Shown here in pieces: positions 8,157 to 16,911 of a stretch of 64,000 bases of DNA. The translations under genes were made by a program, and so were the position numbers. The notes under the pieces were generated by a model. That model saw nothing but the letters and a program-made list of their open reading frames with translations, ran no database searches and was not told where the DNA came from. Positions within the stretch are counted from its first letter, which is position 1, and each line of letters starts with the position of its first letter. The DNA comes from Streptomyces sp. CMB-StM0423 (GTDB lineage Bacteria; Actinomycetota; Actinomycetes; Streptomycetales; Streptomycetaceae): positions 2,544,501-2,608,500 of the forward strand of contig NZ_CP025407.1 of the NCBI RefSeq assembly GCF_002847285.1, given 5' to 3'.

Positions 8157-9038
8157 ATGTCATCCGCAGTCCGCACCCGCCGGCGCATCGGGCGCCGCTC
8201 CCTCGCCGCCGCCACCGCCGTCGCGGCCACCTCGCTCTCCCTCGTCGTCGGCCTGACGAGCCCCGCCGCCGCGGTCGGCGACCGGCTCAACCCCAACCCC
8301 CGCGACCTGGAGCGCGGCGAGGCGTACATGGGCGCCGGCATCCGCCTCCACGAGGGCACCGGCGCCCCCGCCGGGTCGGCCGGCGCGGCCGGCCAGGAGG
8401 CCGGCCCGCTGGCGACCGTCGAGGGCGTCGACGTCTCCAGCCACCAGGGCAACGTCAACTGGTCCACGCTCTGGAACGCCGGCAACCGCTTCGCGTACGT
8501 CAAGGCGACCGAAGGCACCAGCTACAAGAACCCGTACTTCGCCCAGCAGTACAACGGCTCGTACAACATCGGGATGATCCGCGGCGCGTACCACTTCGCC
8601 CTCCCCAACGGCGCGAGCGGCGCCGCCCAGGCCGACTACTTCGCGAGCAACGGCGGCGGCTGGTCCCGCGACGGCAAGACGCTGCCGGGCGTGCTGGACA
8701 TCGAGTACAACCCGTACGGCGCCACGTGCTACGGCCTCAGCCAGGCGTCGATGCGGAGCTGGATCAGCTCGTTCCTGACCCGCTACCGCGAGCGCACGGG
8801 CCGGTACGCGGTGATCTACACGAACACCAACTGGTGGACCCAGTGCACCGGCAACTACGGCGGCTACGCGGGCAACCACCCGCTGTGGATCGCCCGCTAC
8901 GCCTCTGCGCCGGGCACGCTGCCGGCGGGCTGGGGCTTCTACACCTTCTGGCAGTACACCTCGACGGGCCCGACGGTGGGCGACCACAACAAGTTCAACG
9001 GCGCCTACGACCGCCTCCAGGCCCTGGCCAACGGCTGA
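8157..9038 (+). CDS. secreted GH25 lysozyme (N-acetylmuramidase)
   Basis: The 293-residue precursor starts with an Arg-rich n-region and an Ala/Leu hydrophobic core ending SPAAA at about residue 39, a Sec signal peptide. The mature domain (about 86-293) is glycoside hydrolase family 25, the cellosyl/lysozyme M1 type: GVDVSSHQG with Asp92, VKATEG, GAYHFAL, VLDIEY with Asp181 and Glu183, and FWQYTS near the end. These enzymes cleave beta-1,4 bonds between MurNAc and GlcNAc in peptidoglycan. The ATG at 8157 follows CCGGAGGAACGC. A strong hairpin ends the gene. Confidence 0.95.
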   Translation: MSSAVRTRRRIGRRSLAAATAVAATSLSLVVGLTSPAAAVGDRLNPNPRDLERGEAYMGAGIRLHEGTGAPAGSAGAAGQEAGPLATVEGVDVSSHQGNVNWSTLWNAGNRFAYVKATEGTSYKNPYFAQQYNGSYNIGMIRGAYHFALPNGASGAAQADYFASNGGGWSRDGKTLPGVLDIEYNPYGATCYGLSQASMRSWISSFLTRYRERTGRYAVIYTNTNWWTQCTGNYGGYAGNHPLWIARYASAPGTLPAGWGFYTFWQYTSTGPTVGDHNKFNGAYDRLQALANG

Positions 9039-9054
9039 CCCGCCCCTTCAACCC

Positions 9055-9096
9055 CCGCCGGTCCCTCCGGAGCTGCTCCTCCGGAGGGACCGGCGG
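9055..9096. terminator. bidirectional hairpin between convergent genes
   Basis: An 18-bp perfect stem (9055-9072 with 9079-9096, CCGCCGGTCC...) and a 6-base loop. It lies between the stops of the lysozyme gene and the convergent Imm52 gene, whose stop codon directly abuts it. It has no long T-tract, as is usual in streptomycetes. Confidence 0.85.
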
Positions 9097-9837
9097 TCAC
9101 CCGTTCCCGGGCAGACACCCGGCGGCAACGAGAGCCTCCCGCAGGTCGACCACCATGCCGGGGGTGACGTCCTCGACGGGCAGGGGAAACCAGAGCAACG
9201 CGCCACCCGCACGTGCGGCGGCCTGGACACCGTGGGGGAGTCCGGCGCGCTCGATGCCGTCGGTGTACGGGGGCCCGAGGTAGGTGATCCACCCGACCTT
9301 GGGGCTGACCTTCATCCGGTTGCCCTGAGCGTCGCGTTGTCCGCGGGTTCCGCACAACGCGTGGTCTGGACGCCAGATTTCGGCAACCCAGTGCACGGCC
9401 TTGCGCATCGCACCCGGGTCGTAGAGCCCGTCCGGAGCGTGCTCCGGCAACGGCAGGGAGAGGGACACCGCGTTCCCCAGACGCGGGATCGCGCTCTCGC
9501 CGGCCCGGAAGCTCAGGCTTGACATCCCGTCCGGGCCGGGTCCGCTGTGATAGTCCGGGAACCGGTTGCTGTGAAACCAGAGGTTGTAGCCGACACCTTC
9601 ACCGGACCGTTTCCCGGAGTTTTCCCACCTGGTCTCGACGGCCGTGTCGTGGAGCCATGGCGATTCGGGGTCGACGGGTTCCTCGCGGTCCTCCCACCAC
9701 CAGGTGCTGAGCTCCTGGTGCACGTCGCCCAGGGCTCGCATCGTCTCACCGATGCGGGCGGCCACTTGCTCCGCGCTCTCCTCGCGGGCACCCCAGTAAG
9801 CCCCGAGGTGGAGGGCGCCGGATGATGGCGCAGTCAC
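9097..9837 (-). CDS. Imm52-family immunity protein
   Basis: The 246-residue protein matches the Imm52 immunity family: the AYWGAREESAEQVAARI opening, a Trp-rich TWWWEDRE segment, an internal FRAGE motif and the PKVGWITYLG strand. Imm52 proteins are known as partners of Tox-REase-5 nuclease toxins, and such a toxin domain is encoded immediately upstream, ending 15 bases before this GTG start. A GAGGGGG ribosome site precedes the start. It should bind and neutralise the toxin in the cytoplasm. The gene is intact although its toxin gene is interrupted. Confidence 0.85.
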   Translation of the reverse strand: MTAPSSGALHLGAYWGAREESAEQVAARIGETMRALGDVHQELSTWWWEDREEPVDPESPWLHDTAVETRWENSGKRSGEGVGYNLWFHSNRFPDYHSGPGPDGMSSLSFRAGESAIPRLGNAVSLSLPLPEHAPDGLYDPGAMRKAVHWVAEIWRPDHALCGTRGQRDAQGNRMKVSPKVGWITYLGPPYTDGIERAGLPHGVQAAARAGGALLWFPLPVEDVTPGMVVDLREALVAAGCLPGNG

Positions 9838-9852
9838 GTTGGCAGGGCCCCC

Positions 9853-10149
9853 TCAGGGTTTGTGGACAACGTCGATCGGGATGCCCTTTTCATCGAACAG
9901 ATCTCGGTACGTCTGATAGGTCTTCCTGTCCGTGACAACGTAGCGGACCGGTTCGTCTCCCGCTGCTCCGAGAGCCTCCTGGGCCTTGGTGATCTCCTTC
10001 TTCTCCATGAACTCGTAGAACCTGCCGTCCGCCCTGATCAGGCTCGAATAATTCGCCTTCGCGTCGATCAGGTGCCCGTCCTCGAAGTTGTCCCACCGCT
10101 TGCCCCCGTACTCGTACGACCACGGCCACTTCACCCCCGTCGCCTTCAT
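9853..10149 (-). CDS. Tox-REase-5 toxin domain in its own frame (98 aa)
   Basis: The frame encodes the C-terminal nuclease domain of a polymorphic toxin: WSYEYGGKRWDNFEDG, then HLIDAKANY carrying the restriction-endonuclease-fold Asp and Ala-Lys, then VRYVVTDRKTY and a PIDVVHKP end. It is displaced +1 relative to the long upstream ORF that encodes the delivery region. An ATG at 10149 is preceded by GGAGG at normal spacing, so the domain could also be translated alone. It should act on nucleic acid and be neutralised by the adjacent Imm52 protein. Whether a full toxin is ever made depends on whether the frameshift is real. Confidence 0.7.
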   Translation of the reverse strand: MKATGVKWPWSYEYGGKRWDNFEDGHLIDAKANYSSLIRADGRFYEFMEKKEITKAQEALGAAGDEPVRYVVTDRKTYQTYRDLFDEKGIPIDVVHKP

Positions 10150-11206
10150 CCTGCGCCTCCGCCGTCTCGACCGACATCGACTCCCTCGTCTTGTCCGACC
10201 ACCTCCCCGGCCCGCGGTCCGGCGGTGGCGGGCGGTGCGGGCGCTGGCCCTCGGGGGTGTTCTGGATCCAGGTCTTCGCGTACAGCCGGCCCTCGTCCAG
10301 GGACCTCGCCCCGTACGTGCCGAACGCGTAGCTCCCCGAGTACGCCGACACCGCCGCCCGGTCCCCCGCCAGGGCCCAGGCCGCGCCCGGGCCGCCGGGC
10401 GTCCGCATGCCCACCATCATCAAGGTGAGTTCCGCCCCGATATCGGTGGCGCCGTCGAGGGTCTGCGCCGTGATCCCCGCCGCGGTCTCCAGCGTGCCGT
10501 CCAGGATCCCCTTGACCTGGTCGCGGTAGTGCAGCGCCGTCTCCCACCAGGCCGGGTCCCGCCCGCCCGGCATGGTGTCGGGCGGCCGGACGTCCCCGCG
10601 GACGGCCCGGATCAGGTAGTCCTTCAGGGCGCCGCGCAGTTCTTCAAGGAACGTCGCCAGTAGGCCCTCGAAGTCGGTCTTCGCATCCTGGGCCGCCCTG
10701 TAATGCCGGGAGAGCCGGTCGGCAGCCTCCTCCGCCGACTCCTGCTGCCGGCCGCGCTCCCGTAAGTCCCACGGGTCCGCGCGCCCACCGCGGCGCTCCA
10801 GCGTCTTCTTCTGCTCGTCGTACTCCGCGACCTGCTGCATCGCGGCCGACATCCGCCCCGTTTCCATCCGGGCCTTCTCAAGTGCCTCGTCGGCCCGCTC
10901 CTGGATCGGCCGTACCGCCCTGATGAAGACGTCGAGCGCTTCTCCGGCAACCCGGTAGCCCCCGCCCTCGCGCTCCAACTGCCCGTGCATGAAGGCCAGC
11001 CGGCCCAGGAGCGCCTTCTTCCAGTCACCCGCCAGGCCGGCTTCTTCCACCCGCACGATCAGGCTGTAGGTGCGGTTCGAGGCGCGCCAGGCGTCGTCTT
11101 CGCGCTGGGTGCAGAACTTCCTGAACTTCCGCAGGGTCTCCAGCTCGACCGGTACCGGGTCTCCCGGCAGGCCCACCACGGTCCAGCCGGTCGGCCTGTC
11201 TCCCAC
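9890..11206 (-). CDS. polymorphic toxin N-terminal/delivery region, frameshifted before the toxin domain
   Basis: The ORF has 438 codons, but only about the first 350 look like protein. They form a helical, charged region (GWTVVGLPGD opening; long helices at about 20-230) typical of actinobacterial secreted polymorphic toxins, possibly for type VII export. After TAEAQDEG, near base 10150, the reading becomes Arg/Gly-rich and non-protein-like, while the Tox-REase-5 sequence continues in the +1 frame. Skipping one base around 10148-10160 would join the two. The start is GTG 11206 after GGAGGGC. It is either a pseudogene, a sequencing error or a split toxin. Confidence 0.7.
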   Translation of the reverse strand: MGDRPTGWTVVGLPGDPVPVELETLRKFRKFCTQREDDAWRASNRTYSLIVRVEEAGLAGDWKKALLGRLAFMHGQLEREGGGYRVAGEALDVFIRAVRPIQERADEALEKARMETGRMSAAMQQVAEYDEQKKTLERRGGRADPWDLRERGRQQESAEEAADRLSRHYRAAQDAKTDFEGLLATFLEELRGALKDYLIRAVRGDVRPPDTMPGGRDPAWWETALHYRDQVKGILDGTLETAAGITAQTLDGATDIGAELTLMMVGMRTPGGPGAAWALAGDRAAVSAYSGSYAFGTYGARSLDEGRLYAKTWIQNTPEGQRPHRPPPPDRGPGRWSDKTRESMSVETAEAQDEGDGGEVAVVVRVRGQAVGQLRGRAPDRREGELFEPDQGGRQVLRVHGEEGDHQGPGGSRSSGRRTGPLRCHGQEDLSDVPRSVR

Positions 11207-11312
11207 GTGCGCCCTCCGCTCCCCCCGCCGTGTTGCCGAAAGCCCGTCCGCGACCGAACACTAGGGGGAGGCACCGCGGCCGAACGAGTCGTAATCAGGG
11301 CAAGGAGGCGCC

Positions 11313-11600
11313 GTGGGCGACAAGTTGACGATCAGCTCGGAGCAGTTGGCGGAGGTGCGCATCGCGTTGCGCCGTACGCTGCCGCGCGACGCCTCCCGGC
11401 CGCCCGAGCCGGAGTCGGGCGCGGTCGGCGGTGAGGAGGCGTCGGACCTGCTGGGGCGGCTGATGATGCTGGGGTCGACCATCGTCGAGGGCAGGGAGCT
11501 GGCCGTCACCGAACTCGCGGACCGGCTGACCATGAGCGAGATGCAGACCTGCATCACCGACCAGGCGCTGGGCCGCGCCTTCGTCTTCACCGAGGAGTGA
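11313..11600 (+). CDS. small hypothetical protein (95 aa), divergent from the toxin gene
   Basis: The start is GTG 11313 after AAGGAGG. The product is acidic and helical (MGDKLTISSEQLAEVRIALRR; LLGRLMMLGSTIVEGRELAV), with no signal peptide or membrane segment. No domain was recognised. Its position, 106 bases from the divergent toxin start, could indicate an accessory role at the toxin locus, but nothing in the sequence proves it. Confidence 0.6.
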   Translation: MGDKLTISSEQLAEVRIALRRTLPRDASRPPEPESGAVGGEEASDLLGRLMMLGSTIVEGRELAVTELADRLTMSEMQTCITDQALGRAFVFTEE

Positions 11601-11621
11601 GCGGCGCCGCGGGCGGTCCGC

Positions 11622-11900
11622 TCAGCGGACGACGGTCTGGATCTCCTGCACCGTCACGTCGTACGTGGTCTCGAAGACGCCGTCCGGCAGGTCGCCGCCC
11701 GTGTCGCCCGAGCCGGTCCAGTCGACCTCCCAGGTGACCGACGCCTTCAGCCCGTACGAGCCGCCGGCCTCGCTGGAGCGCCGGTATGTGATCGCGCACG
11801 CCGGCATCGTCCCGGCGTCCCCGCGCCGGTAGGGCTCGCCGACGCTGCCGTCTTCGCCGATCCCGATGGCGGGACGCGGATGCGTGTCATCACCGAGTCC
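11622..11900 (-). pseudogene. C-terminal remnant of a secreted 'ATP/GTP-binding' family protein
   Basis: The frame directly after the lipoprotein stop encodes YGLKASVTWEVDW, then a Gly-rich turn and TTYDVTVQEIQTVV. This is the C-terminal end of a family of secreted streptomycete proteins, usually about 250 residues and annotated loosely as ATP/GTP-binding, normally encoded right after this lipoprotein. Signal peptide and N-terminal two thirds are absent; the only in-frame ATG (11807) would give 61 residues. It is most simply a deletion remnant. Confidence 0.6.
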
Positions 11901-12671
11901 TCACTCGTCGCATGAGCCGCGCTTCCCGTTCACCCCCGCGACCTGCCACACGTCGTCGTCGCTCTTCTGCAGCGTGAGGTCGTACTGGACGACGTCTCCC
12001 GGCTTCGCGGCGGACAGCACCTTTCCCGATTCGCGCTCGACGGTCTCCACTCCGCTTTCGTCCGCGCAGTAGCGAAGCGATCCGGTGGTCCCGTTGTCGT
12101 GCACCTCGACGACCGGCGACCGGAAGCGCACTTTCCCCTCGACGGTGGCGTTCGCGTCCTTGAAGCCGTCGATCCAGTCCTGGGTGTCCGTCCAGGCACC
12201 GGTGCCCTTGACGTGGTAGGACGCCACGTACTCGGAGTCCGGGTTCGGCGGATCCTGCGTGATCGCCTCGTACGTCGCACGCTCGCTCTGCGCGCCGGAG
12301 TCCAGCACCGCCTGTTCCTCCGGGTCGTCCGGCTCCCAGTCCTTGAAGACCAGTTCCACGCTCCCCGGCAGCTCGATCTCCGGCCCCGCGTCCTCCGGCT
12401 CCGCGTCCTCCGGGCCCGCGTCCGGCTCCGTCGGCAACGCGGCCGGGCTGCTCTGCCCCGCGCCCTCGATCTTGTCGTCCGACGACGGCGAGTCGTCGCC
12501 CCCGCACGCGGTGACCAGCAGGGTCGCGGCGGCGAGCGCCGCGGGGGTGGTGGCTGAGCGGTGATGACGGACCAGGATCGACGCCAGTGACGATTCGGGT
12601 GCGTTGGGTGACGGGACGCTGCCAACGCCCGGACAGTTCCGGCACCCGGTCCCGTACCGGCGAGAACGCAC
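11901..12671 (-). CDS. putative lipoprotein
   Basis: A clear lipobox, LLVTACGG, follows a hydrophobic Ala-rich stretch, then an acidic Pro/Glu-rich linker (about 65-105) and a folded domain with VELVFKDWEPDD, YVASYHVKG and a final WQVAGVNGKRGSCDE. The product would be anchored to the outer face of the membrane. The frame opens at GTG 12671 with about 40 residues ahead of the signal core, unusually long for a lipoprotein; no other ATG, GTG or TTG is available in frame, so the start is uncertain. The usual secreted partner gene downstream is reduced to a remnant. Confidence 0.75.
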   Translation of the reverse strand: MRSRRYGTGCRNCPGVGSVPSPNAPESSLASILVRHHRSATTPAALAAATLLVTACGGDDSPSSDDKIEGAGQSSPAALPTEPDAGPEDAEPEDAGPEIELPGSVELVFKDWEPDDPEEQAVLDSGAQSERATYEAITQDPPNPDSEYVASYHVKGTGAWTDTQDWIDGFKDANATVEGKVRFRSPVVEVHDNGTTGSLRYCADESGVETVERESGKVLSAAKPGDVVQYDLTLQKSDDDVWQVAGVNGKRGSCDE

Positions 12672-12676
12672 GCCGA

Positions 12677-12712
12677 ACGGCCCCTCCCGGGTGGGTGGTC
12701 GGGAGGGGCCGT
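12677..12712 (-). terminator. terminator after lon
   Basis: A 13-bp perfect stem (ACGGCCCCTCCCG, 12677-12689, with 12700-12712) and a 10-base loop, 62 bases past the lon stop. It also sits just upstream of the lipoprotein start, leaving almost no space for a separate promoter there. Confidence 0.8.
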
Positions 12713-12773
12713 GCCTAGGGGGCGGGGGGGCAGGGGACGGGCGGATCCGCGGGTCGGGCCGTCAGGCCCTCGG

Positions 12774-15206
12774 TCACGCCGCCACCGGCACCTCCGGGTC
12801 CGCCGCCTGCGCCGTGGCGCCGGCCGGGGTCAGGGCCAGTTCCAGGACGTGGCGGACGTCGGAGACCGGGTGGACCTCCAGCTTCTCCAGCACCTCGGCC
12901 GGGACGTCGTCCAGGTCCGGCTCGTTCCGCTTCGGGATGATCACCGTGGTGACCCCCGCCCGGTGCGCCGCCAGCAGCTTCTGCTTCACGCCGCCGATCG
13001 GCAGCACCCGGCCCGTCAGCGACACCTCACCGGTCATGGCGACGTCCGTGCGCACCTGCCGGCCGCTCAGCAGCGACGCCAGTGCCGTCGTCATCGTGAT
13101 GCCCGCGCTCGGCCCGTCCTTCGGGACCGCGCCCGCCGGCACGTGCAGGTGGATGCCCCGGTCCTTCAGGTCGGCCACCGGCAGTTCCAGTTCCGCGCCG
13201 CGCGAGCGCAGGAAGGAGAGCGCGATGTGCGCCGACTCCTTCATCACGTCGCCGAGCTGACCCGTCAGGGTCAGTCCTGAGGCGCCCGACTCGGCGTCGG
13301 CCAGCGATGCCTCGATGTAGAGGACGTCGCCGCCCGCGCCCGTCACCGCCAGGCCCGTCGCCACGCCCGGGACCGCGGTGCGGCGGGACGCGGGGTCGGT
13401 GGCGGACTCCGGGGTGTGGTGCGGACGGCCGATGAGCGGGCGGAGTGCGTCGACGCCGACCGTGTACGGCAGCTTCGCGTCGCCCAGTTCGTGCTGCGCC
13501 GCGATCTTGCGGAGCAGCCGGGCGAGGGCGCGCTCCAGGTTCCGTACGCCCGCCTCGCGGGTGTACTCGCCTGCCAGCTTCCGCAGCGCGTCGTCCGCGA
13601 CGGCGACCTCGCCGGCCTCCAGACCCGCGCGCTCCAACTGCCGTGGCAGCAGGTGGTCGCGGGCGATGGTGACCTTCTCGTCCTCGGTGTAGCCGTCGAG
13701 GCGGACCAGTTCCATCCGGTCCAGCAGCGCCTCGGGGATGGCTTCGAGGACGTTCGCGGTGGCCAGGAAGACGACGTCCGACAGGTCCAGTTCGACTTCC
13801 AGGTAGTGGTCGCGGAACGTGTGGTTCTGCGCCGGGTCCAGGACTTCGAGCAGGGCCGCGGCCGGGTCGCCGCGGAAGTCGGAGCCGACCTTGTCGATCT
13901 CGTCCAGCAGGACGACCGGGTTCATGGAGCCGGCCTCCTTGATGGCGCGGACGACGCGGCCGGGCAGCGCGCCAACGTACGTACGCCGGTGGCCGCGGAT
14001 CTCCGCCTCGTCCCGGACGCCGCCGAGGGCGACCCGGACGAACTTGCGCCCCATGGCCCGCGCCACGGACTCGCCCAGCGACGTCTTGCCGACGCCGGGC
14101 GGGCCGACGAGTGCGAGCACGGCGCCGCCGCGCCGGCCGCCGACGAGGCCCAGGCCCCGGTCCGCGCGGCGCTTGCGCACGGCCAGGTACTCGGTGATGC
14201 GTTCCTTGACGTCCTCCAGGCCCGCGTGGTCGGCGTCCAGGATCTCCTTGGCGCCGGTGATGTCGTACGCGTCCTCCGTGCGCTCGCTCCACGGCATCTC
14301 CAGGACGGTGTCGAGCCACGTCCTGATCCAGCCGCCCTCGGGCGAGGCGTCGGAGCTGCGCTCCAGCTTGCCGACCTCCTTCAGGGCCGCTTCGCGGACC
14401 TTCTCGGGCAGGTCGGCGGCCTCGACCCGGGCGCGGTAGTCGTCGGACTCCTCGCCCTCGGGCTCGCCGTTCAGCTCGCGCAGTTCCTTGCGCACGGCCT
14501 CCAACTGGCGCCGCAGCAGGAATTCGCGCTGCTGCTTGTCGACGCCCTCCTGGACGTCCTTGGCGATGGACTCGGCGACGTCCTGCTCCGCCAGGTGCTC
14601 CTTCAGCAACTGCGTGGCGAGCTTGAGCCGGGCCACCGGGTCGGCGGTCTCCAGCAGCTCCACGCGCTGCTCGATGGTCAGGAACGGCGAGTAGCCGGAG
14701 TTGTCGGCGAGCTGGCCGACGTCGTCGATCTGCTGTACGCGGTCCACGACCTGCCAGGCGCCGCGCTTGCGCAGCCAGTCGGTCGCGACCGCCTTGTATT
14801 CCTTCGTCAGTTCCGTGACGGCGCCGGGAACGGGGTCGGGAACGGACTCCTCGATCTCCGTGCCCTCCACCCACAGCGCAGCCCCGGGCCCGGTGGTGCC
14901 GGCGCCGATACGGATCCGGGCGACGCCGCGGATCAGCGCACCGGGGTCGCCGTCGGCCAGCCGGCCGACCTGCTCGACACGGCCGAGGACGCCGGTGCCC
15001 ACGTACGTGCCGTCGACCCGCGGGACGAGCAGCACCCTGGGTTTGCGTCCGCTGCCGCGCGCCGCGGCCTGGGCGGCCTCGACCGCGGCCCGCACCTCGC
15101 GGTCCGAGAGGTCGAGCGGCACGACCATGCCGGGGAGCACGACCTCGTCATCGAGCGGCAGGACGGGCAGGGCCAGCGGCGTGTCAGTGCCGGACTCAGT
15201 AGCCAT
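12774..15206 (-). CDS. lon: ATP-dependent serine protease Lon
   Basis: The 810-residue protein has the complete LonA layout: N-terminal substrate-binding domain (VLPLDDEVVLPGMVVPL), coiled coil, AAA+ module with Walker A GPPGVGKTS (Lys374), and the protease domain with Ser700 in PKDGPSAG and Lys743 in PIGGVKQK, at the same 43-residue spacing as in E. coli Lon. It degrades misfolded and regulatory proteins in the cytoplasm. The ATG at 15206 follows GGGGAGATCA and starts the conserved region. A HAIR inverted repeat lies upstream, indicating HspR heat-shock repression, known for streptomycete lon. Confidence 0.97.
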   Translation of the reverse strand: MATESGTDTPLALPVLPLDDEVVLPGMVVPLDLSDREVRAAVEAAQAAARGSGRKPRVLLVPRVDGTYVGTGVLGRVEQVGRLADGDPGALIRGVARIRIGAGTTGPGAALWVEGTEIEESVPDPVPGAVTELTKEYKAVATDWLRKRGAWQVVDRVQQIDDVGQLADNSGYSPFLTIEQRVELLETADPVARLKLATQLLKEHLAEQDVAESIAKDVQEGVDKQQREFLLRRQLEAVRKELRELNGEPEGEESDDYRARVEAADLPEKVREAALKEVGKLERSSDASPEGGWIRTWLDTVLEMPWSERTEDAYDITGAKEILDADHAGLEDVKERITEYLAVRKRRADRGLGLVGGRRGGAVLALVGPPGVGKTSLGESVARAMGRKFVRVALGGVRDEAEIRGHRRTYVGALPGRVVRAIKEAGSMNPVVLLDEIDKVGSDFRGDPAAALLEVLDPAQNHTFRDHYLEVELDLSDVVFLATANVLEAIPEALLDRMELVRLDGYTEDEKVTIARDHLLPRQLERAGLEAGEVAVADDALRKLAGEYTREAGVRNLERALARLLRKIAAQHELGDAKLPYTVGVDALRPLIGRPHHTPESATDPASRRTAVPGVATGLAVTGAGGDVLYIEASLADAESGASGLTLTGQLGDVMKESAHIALSFLRSRGAELELPVADLKDRGIHLHVPAGAVPKDGPSAGITMTTALASLLSGRQVRTDVAMTGEVSLTGRVLPIGGVKQKLLAAHRAGVTTVIIPKRNEPDLDDVPAEVLEKLEVHPVSDVRHVLELALTPAGATAQAADPEVPVAA

Positions 15207-15228
15207 TGATCTCCCCTTCGGCATGCAA

Positions 15229-15249
15229 GTTGAGTTACATGCGCTCAAC
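15229..15249. promoter_or_regulatory. HAIR (HspR) operator of lon
   Basis: On the plus strand it reads GTTGAGT-N7-GCTCAAC, matching the HspR consensus CTTGAGT-N7-ACTCAAG except at the outer bases. It lies 23-43 bases upstream of the lon ATG, where bound HspR would block the promoter. It is flanked by CCCCTTCGG (15213-15221) and CCGAAGGGG (15250-15258), which could pair in the mRNA across the ribosome site. Confidence 0.85.
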
Positions 15250-15313
15250 CCGAAGGGGTCCCGGGTTGTTCCCGGCCGTCTGTTCGCTGTCAGCGATCGG
15301 GCAGGATGGGGCC

Positions 15314-16048
15314 ATGAGCAGCGAGAACGACACGGCGGGCGCGGTGACGCTCGACCGCAGGTCCGGCCCGTACGGGGAGGTCGTGCTGCGCCGGCGCGGG
15401 GCGCACCACGAGATCATCGCGAACGGCGTCTTCCTCATGGACACCTCCGACGGCCGCTCCGAGCGGCTGCTGATCCGGGCCGCCGCCGAGGCGCTGGGCC
15501 CCGCCCCGGCGGCGCCCGCGGTGCTGATCGGCGGGCTGGGCGTGGGCTTCTCGCTCGCCGAGGCGGCGGCGGACCCGCGCTGGGGGCGGATCACGGTGGT
15601 CGAGCGCGAGCCGGCGGTCATCGAGTGGCACTCCGGCCCGGCGTCCGGGGCCCCGCCGCTCGCGCACCTCAGCGGCGGGGCTCTCGCCGACCCCCGCGTC
15701 GGACTCGTCGAGGCCGACCTCCTCGACCACCTCGCCACCGCGCCGCACCGCTACGACGCGGTCTGCCTGGACATCGACAACGGCCCCGACTGGACCGTCA
15801 CCGAGGGCAACTCGGGCCTCTACGCCCCCGCCGGCCTTGCCGCCTGCCGTGACCGCCTCACCCCCGGCGGCGTCCTCGCCGTCTGGTCCGCCCGCCCCTC
15901 CCCCGGCTTCGAGGCCGCCCTGCGCACCGCCGGCTTCACGGACGTACGCACCGAGGAGATCCCCGTACGCCGCGGCGCCCCCGACGCCGTCCACCTCGCC
16001 GTCCGCCCGCCGGACGGCGAGGCGGACGGCGAGCGGGACGGCGCGTAG
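15314..16048 (+). CDS. spermidine-synthase-like SAM-fold protein
   Basis: The 244-residue cytoplasmic protein has the Rossmann fold of spermidine synthases and related methyltransferases: FLMDTSDGRSERLL, nucleotide loop VLIGGLGVGFSLAEA (about 75-89), acidic strand end ITVVEREPAVIEW and YDAVCLDIDNGPDW. Solo actinobacterial members are annotated spermidine synthase-like, but their substrate is generally unknown. The ATG at 15314 starts MSSENDTAG; the frame is open upstream over the lon promoter but lacks protein character there. It is divergent from lon. Confidence 0.8.
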   Translation: MSSENDTAGAVTLDRRSGPYGEVVLRRRGAHHEIIANGVFLMDTSDGRSERLLIRAAAEALGPAPAAPAVLIGGLGVGFSLAEAAADPRWGRITVVEREPAVIEWHSGPASGAPPLAHLSGGALADPRVGLVEADLLDHLATAPHRYDAVCLDIDNGPDWTVTEGNSGLYAPAGLAACRDRLTPGGVLAVWSARPSPGFEAALRTAGFTDVRTEEIPVRRGAPDAVHLAVRPPDGEADGERDGA

Positions 16049-16161
16049 GGAACCCCGGGCGGGGGCTCCCCGTTCCCCGTAGCCGAGGCGTGTCACCTCC
16101 CCATACGCTGCTAGCTGAACCGGAGGGCCTACGGGGAAGAGACGGCGAGGGCCACGAACAC

Positions 16162-16907
<746 letters not shown>

Positions 16908-16911
<4 letters not shown>

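Noticed and set aside
9890..10149. Programmed frameshift in the toxin gene
   Set aside because: No slippery sequence or downstream structure was seen; error, mutation or internal start explain it as well.
11901..11903. TGA readthrough or selenocysteine joining the lipoprotein to the downstream frame
   Set aside because: The lipoprotein ends naturally at this TGA, and the downstream part is the end of a different family.
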